From the NCBI GenBank assembly GCA_018350325.1, contig JAEVLN010000009.1, forward strand, positions 2,129,388-2,193,387: a stretch of DNA of 64,000 bases, given 5' to 3'. Positions 59,041 through 64,000 of the stretch are shown here, piece after piece (the stretch's first letter is position 1; each line of letters starts with the position of its first letter). This DNA comes from Globodera rostochiensis. Taxonomy: Eukaryota > Nematoda > Chromadorea > Rhabditida > Heteroderidae. The position numbers and the translations under genes were made by a program. The notes under the pieces were generated by a model. It worked only from the letters and a program-made list of their open reading frames with translations. It ran no database searches and had not been told where the DNA came from.

Positions 59041-60195
59041 TTGATACAAATTTATTTGCTAAATTTCTGTTTTAGTGATGCACCCCTAAAAATTGACTTT
59101 TTTTGGTCAAAAATGTAACAAAAATAAAAATAAATTTTTTCTATAAAATCAACTAGCCATTTTTTGATCAAAAATGCATCGCTAAAAACAAATTTTTTTA
59201 ATAAATTTAACTTTTTCGAAAATGTTAGCTATAAATATGAATTTATGTTATTTATTTTTTTTAGAAAAATGTAAAAAAAATGTTGTCATACGAAACCTAA
59301 AAAATAGCTTTTATATTTTTATAACTTTTTCAAAATTTTTGTTAACAATTTTAACATAAATTCCGATCTCTACAATCAACAATAAAGGCAAATGGAGGGG
59401 AAAGGACGGAACACGAGAATGTCATCGTGGGCTTTTTGATTTGTATTCTGATTAATCAAAATCGATCAAAGAAAATTTCTGCTTAAATTCCAATGCTTAA
59501 CCTTATTCAAACTCTGTGAAATTGGCAAAAATAAACAATTGTTGACGAAAAAAGTTACCATTTGTTGTACGAAAGCGAATACAAATGCCCCAAATGTGTT
59601 TTTTGAATTTTGGAAAATTTGAATTTTTTTAAAAACATTTTTTGGAACACTAAGCCTACCAAGCTCTCAAGAATTTTTTTCGAAAATGACCCCCGATTTT
59701 AGTGCATTTTACGGTTTTCGGATCTCTATGTATGAAGGAGGTGTCTGATCACCGTAATGTAATTACCTTTTTTGATCAGTAACAAAAGTCACACATTTCA
59801 CAAAAAAACTTTGGATTATTTGGTGGGATCAATGTGTAGCTATGTGAATAATGCGATTTGATTCGATCAACTTCATGGGTGGTCGATCCCACCCCCCCTT
59901 TTTTTTGAAAAAATAAATTTTTTATTCTAAATGTCGAGAAAAAAATTGTTTCTATAGGTTTTCGGGTCTCGACCATTCCGTACTTGACATCACGCAGATT
60001 TCTGACGAAAGTCCAACAAAATCGACACAAACAATAATCCTTTTTTTTTTTGCCAACGTAACGCACAAATTAACAATCGCAACAATAATAGTGTCTGTCA
60101 TACAAACGAAGAGCGTAATTATGTAATTAACAGAAAATCGTCCTAATTATGGTTTTATCACCAATCATCGCATCGATCATCAGACGGGGCGACTC
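59041..60195. other. Spacer between membrane-protein copies 3 and 2
   Basis: It contains 'gcacccctaaaaattgactttt' fragments of the GGCCGTAGCCAGG repeat family (about 59080-59110). At 60045-60125 it has the 3' flank shared with the other copies ('aacgtaacgcacaaattaac'). No further exon seen. Confidence 0.5.
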
Positions 60196-61991
60196 TCAGC
60201 CATTCCTGACAGCCAAGAATCCACGGAGGATGACGTAGTAGGGCCACCCAGTCACAACACAAAGCAAAACAGGAATAATCAGCCCGCGCATGCATCCCTT
60301 GGCCGACGACACTGAAAAATAAAATAAAAGTGTAATTTTTAAGTTTAAAAAATCTGTTTAAAAGGATCCAGTTTTGAAAATTGGCTATTTACAACATTTG
60401 AGAGTTACATATGCGTTCTCGAATTGCTTTCAATCAAACTAAAAAAACCAAAAAATGGGGTAATATGTAGGACTTGGAAACTCATGGAAATCCATTTTTT
60501 TTTTTTTGCGAACTGGGGATGCCCTGAAATGCACGAAAAACACATTTTTAGCTTGATTTAAAGCTTCTAGGACCGATTTTTATAATCCATATTTCTCGAT
60601 TTATGTCCATATTTCGCCATTTTTAAAAAATTCCTTAACAAAAATGTAATAAAAACGAAAAATACCCCCCTAAGGATCGACTTTTTAAAAATTTTCAAAA
60701 AATGCACCCCTAAAAATTGACTTTTTCGCAACTAAAAATTCTGCCACCAAAAAATAAAAATTGTTAAAATTCTGCTTATTTTTAAAAAAATTTCTGAAAT
60801 GCTTTTAATTTACATATAAAATTTTGTATTTCTCTTACTATTTTTTCATTCAAATTTTATAAAAAATTTATGTCCATATTTTCAATTTTTATGTCAATAT
60901 TTTGGTGTTTTGCCCATAATTTGTCCATATTTTGAAGATTTATGTCCATATTTTATGGCCATATTTCACGATTTTATATCCATATTTTTCCGAGCCCTAG
61001 TAATATGGCAACCCGAGTTATTTTTTTTTAATCAGAAACATGGAGGCCTTTTATTTGTAATGCTTCCACCCGTACAAAACGTACGAAATTCCGCAAAATT
61101 CGCCGAGTCGTTCCCGTCCGCCAGACACTTTGCCTTCTCATAGATCTCGTAACCGAATACGCCCACCACAGCGACCTTAAATTGTAAAAATGTATTGATT
61201 ATGTCGCCCCAAACAGCAAAATCGGGACTGAAGTCAGCTGACGCTGCAAATAGTTCATTCACTACTACTAAAACCCGGCCAAACCTTCTGATCAATCCCG
61301 CCGGATCCCGAGAAAATCCCGGAGGGATCCCAATCAGGGGGCTGATCAAAAAAGTCGATTCTTAGGGATGTATTTTTTGTTTTGTTTTTTGTTTAAATGA
61401 TGCCTTTCTTATAAATTTTATAATACATTTGTCAACACAATGAAGATCACACTTTAAAATTTTTAAAAAAATTCATTTTCGGTGGGAAGCACGGAACCCC
61501 CCTGGCTACGGCCTTGATCCCAATCACGTCCGACTTCTACTCACTCACTCACTACCCCAGGGGCTATCTCCATGAAAAATAAATTGCACCCCGAGAATCA
61601 GGCATGGAACGAACAACCACTGATTGCGCGCATGCTGTCCATAAATGACCAGCAAACAAGCGCAGGCAAAAACCCCGGTGATCTAAAATTAATTTTGGCA
61701 TTAAAACTCATTAGGATACATAATGAATAATTTGTTCCAAAATTTGATAAATACACAAATTCTTTTATTTTTCTGCCAATTCATTTACCATTCCTTGCAC
61801 AATTTGCTTCTCGTCGAACGCAAAGTAAATTGTATATAGCCCAAAGAGCACACAGAGAACAATCGAGACCCCTAAAGTCCCCTTAAATGAAACCAATTAA
61901 AAACCAAAAATGTTTTTTTTTTGATTTTCAATTTCACCGTCTCAACGCTGATGAAGCCACAACAGATTGTTGCGCCACTTTTGTTGCCCAT
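60196..61991 (-). CDS. Four-pass membrane protein, LAPTM-like, copy 2, 148 aa
   Basis: Exons are 61991-61938, 61881-61789, 61682-61590, 61175-61085 and 60311-60196; phases close at 149 codons. The N-terminus is short (MGNKSGATICCGFISVET), leading into helix 1 (GVSIVLCVLFGLYTIYFAF). Helix 2 is ACACLLVIYG..WLFVPCLILG, helix 3 starts VAVVGVFGYEIYEKAK, and helix 4 is GLIIPVLLCVVTGWPYYVIL, ending GFLAVRNG. The CC-x-x-(x)-(I/V)-S-V/I-E-T-G lead-in and the four helices resemble LAPTM-type endosomal/lysosomal proteins and related nematode four-pass families. Function is unknown and the similarity is from memory. Each exon has a counterpart of similar length in the copies on either side, so the cluster arose by tandem duplication. 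Confidence 0.78.
61330..61520. repeat. GGCCGTAGCCAGG-family fragment in intron 3 of copy 2's upstream intron region
   Basis: 'gggggctgatcaaaaaagtc' with 'gattcttagggatgta' at the left and 'cccctggctacggcctt' at the right match the ends of the element at 3549-3735. It lies between exons 3 and 4 of membrane copy 2. Confidence 0.7.
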
Positions 61992-62825
61992 TTGATAACA
62001 AATTTATTTGCAAAATATCGTTTTATCTAAACAAATAAAATGTCATAAATCGTAAAATTTCACATTTTGTGAATGTTTTTATGTGATTAGAAACGAGCTA
62101 AGCGATTGAGTAAATGCCCAAAAACAATGGGACGAATTCTTGCAATTTTAGCATTAAAACGTTGTTTAAAAAAACTAATGATTCAATACTTTTGTTTCAT
62201 ACAAAACAAAGGTTTATATCTAAAGACCACGCAAATCACGAATACATCCTTAAAAACGAAAATTCTTGATTTTGTATATTAAAATAGGAATTTTTTTGAA
62301 CGGAGGTCGCCAATTCTTAAAACAAATGGCAACAGTTCTTTTATATCAATTTTTATATCGCAATTTACCGCTTAGGTAACCTTTCGCCAAAAGTTTCGAC
62401 ACGAAAAGAAAAATAATAAACAATTCAAAAAACCCTCTGAATGGCGGGCAGACAGCGTGTTTTAGCCCGTATAACCTTTTCCCGTGTCTTTTGAAAATTC
62501 CGACCTCAACAAATAACATTAAAGGCAAAAATGGGGGGGGGATGGGTTCAGACCGGAAGCCGTACAAATTCCCCAAATGTGATTTGACTGAAATTGATTG
62601 AAGCTTCTGCATCAAAGCTTTCATTGGTAGCACCGGATGGTTACGCTTTCCATCGATCAATGGCGATCAAAAGATCAACACCCAAAACAATAATCCTTTT
62701 TTGCGACATCGTAACGCACAAATTAACAATAAAAGTGTCATACAAACGAAGAGCAAATTATGTAATTATCAGAAGATCGTCCTAATTTGCTTTAATCACC
62801 AATCAATCATCAATCACATCGATCA
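61992..62825. other. Spacer between membrane-protein copies 2 and 1
   Basis: It holds the shared 3' flank of the family at about 62695-62790 ('cgtaacgcacaaattaac', 'gtcatacaaacgaagagc') and a G-run at 62532-62539. No other gene seen. Confidence 0.5.
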
Positions 62826-63971
62826 TCAGAAGTGAGGGCGATAACGGCGACTTTCAACCTCCCTGGCCGCCAAGAATCCACGGACAATAATGGAGTAGAA
62901 CCACGAATGAAAAAGAATTGTCACGACAATGAAAACCACGATTATCATACAACCATTAGCTGAAAACAGCTAAATGAATCATTCGTTTTAAGAATCTGTA
63001 AAAGGATCCAGAACAAAAAAAACCGTCTTTTAACTATAATTAATTATCCATAAACGGGATTCAAAAAATCCAATGCCGAATTATGGGAAAATGCTTTTAT
63101 TATTTGTTTGCTCTCCCCGTTACAAAACGTACAGTTGGACAACGAACACATATTAAAAAACGCAAAGCAAATAAACCAGCGAATGATCACATCAACGACC
63201 TTAAATTTGTAAAATGTATTGCTTTTATAGTGTCCAAAAGGTTAATTGGTATAATTAAGTTTTGTTTTTTAAACGAAAGCACAGAAAGTTTTCTCGGATG
63301 TGCTTGGGCGTCGCCCAAAGGGTAATACCAAAAGAGACGACGTTTTATTAAAGGATTTTGTGATCAATTTTACCCCCCGTTTTGCGACAATGTTATAGAC
63401 AAAATTTGTCCATCCCTGACAAAGATCGGGCCAAACCAATTTTCGAGCCCAACCCAATCCCGAAAAACCCCCCAAAAATCGATCGGGATCCTGACAAATC
63501 ATGATTCTGATCAATCCGTAAAAGAAATGCACCCCGGCAATCAGGTATGGCACGAACAACAACGGATTGCGCGCTTGCTGTGCAAAAATGACCAGCAAAC
63601 AAGGACAGGCAAAGCCTATGTTGAACTAAATTAATTTTGGCATTAAAAACTCATTAGGATACATTTGGGTTCTCAAAATTCGATAAGTACACATTTTCTT
63701 GCATTTCACTGCAAATTAACTTACCATTCCGAACAAAAAGTGCTTTGGGCCAAAGAAGAAGAAAATTGCCGATATCATATAGATCACCCAGCTAACAATC
63801 GCGGCCACATAAGTGCCCTTAATTAAATAAAACAATTAAAAACAAAATGTTTTTTTAGAATTTCTATTTCACCGTTTCAATGCTGACGCAGCCACAACAG
63901 CAGGTTGTGCCACTTTTGTTGTTGTTTGTACCATATTTGTATTTGTTGATTGCGCCAATTTCGTTGTTCAT
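62826..63971 (-). CDS. Four-pass membrane protein, LAPTM-like, copy 1, 161 aa
   Basis: Exons are 63971-63873, 63817-63725, 63625-63533, 63199-63133 and 62959-62826; phases close at 162 codons. The N-terminus is Asn/Lys-rich (MNNEIGAINKYKYGTNNNK) and precedes CCCGCVSIET. Helices are VAAIVSWVIYMISAIFFFFG, CLLVIFA..LLFVPYLIAG, VVDVIIRWFICFAFF and MIIVVFIVVTILFHSWFY. The tail is GFLAAREVESRRYRPHF. Conserved donors (gtacgt after exon 4) and exon lengths (93, 93) are shared with copy 2. Two intra-repeat Cys pairs and a loop after helix 3 (SLSNSN) differ. It is the right-most complete copy; more may lie beyond the window. Confidence 0.78.
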
Positions 63972-64000
63972 TTGATGAAAATTATTTGCAAAATTTCGTT

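Noticed and set aside
61032..61349. 105-codon minus-strand open frame
   Set aside because: It reads through the true exon 4 of membrane copy 2 into flanking introns on both sides; only 61175-61085 is supported.

Overview
This is eukaryotic genomic DNA and almost certainly nematode. It has small AT-rich introns with GT..AG borders, intron-rich genes, and a GalNAc-transferase that matches the nematode GLY-5 form, including its alternative lectin exons. A plant-parasitic (tylenchid) nematode is my guess; nothing in the window proves it. All gene models were assembled by eye from splice sites, reading-frame phase and protein similarity. Exon phases close exactly in the hexokinase, the GalNAc-transferase, the Gln-rich gene, the 132-aa secreted protein, the 87-aa protein and two four-pass membrane genes.

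The left 21 kb is conserved housekeeping sequence. It holds the 5' part of an afadin/canoe gene (minus), an unrecognised Ser/Gln-rich protein gene (plus), a complete 11-exon hexokinase (plus) and a 20-exon polypeptide GalNAc-transferase with three alternative lectin-linker cassettes (plus). Their introns and spacers carry small non-autonomous DNA transposons, many with exact 8-bp target-site duplications typical of hAT elements.

From 23.5 to 53.3 kb there are rapidly evolving minus-strand genes. Two paralogues of an unrecognised secreted-protein family lie here. The left copy (23.5-42.8 kb) looks decayed: it has lost its start codon and appears frameshifted. Its second intron holds a GC-rich 15-bp satellite array of about 15.3 kb. 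The right copy (47.4-52.1 kb) keeps a signal peptide. Between them lie a rearranged hexokinase pseudogene and several foldback and hAT elements. A third small secreted-protein gene follows at 52.5-53.3 kb.

From 54 kb to the right edge there is a minus-strand tandem cluster of four-transmembrane proteins resembling the LAPTM type: two complete copies, one copy with a changed 3' end and one fragment. An 87-aa protein gene sits among them.

The most interesting observation concerns the origin of the satellite. Its monomer (GGCACTGAACCGTCC) differs at only two or three positions from short iterated repeats in the inverted arms of a foldback element less than 1 kb away (GGCACTGAAGTGTCC). The unique sequence abutting the array is homologous to that element's interior. 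A second, unrelated foldback element at 54.7-55.4 kb has the same design, with inverted arms made of iterated short units. This suggests that foldback-element arms seed satellites here. The middle of the array is full of single-base deletions while its ends are clean, so an assembly artefact is likely there.
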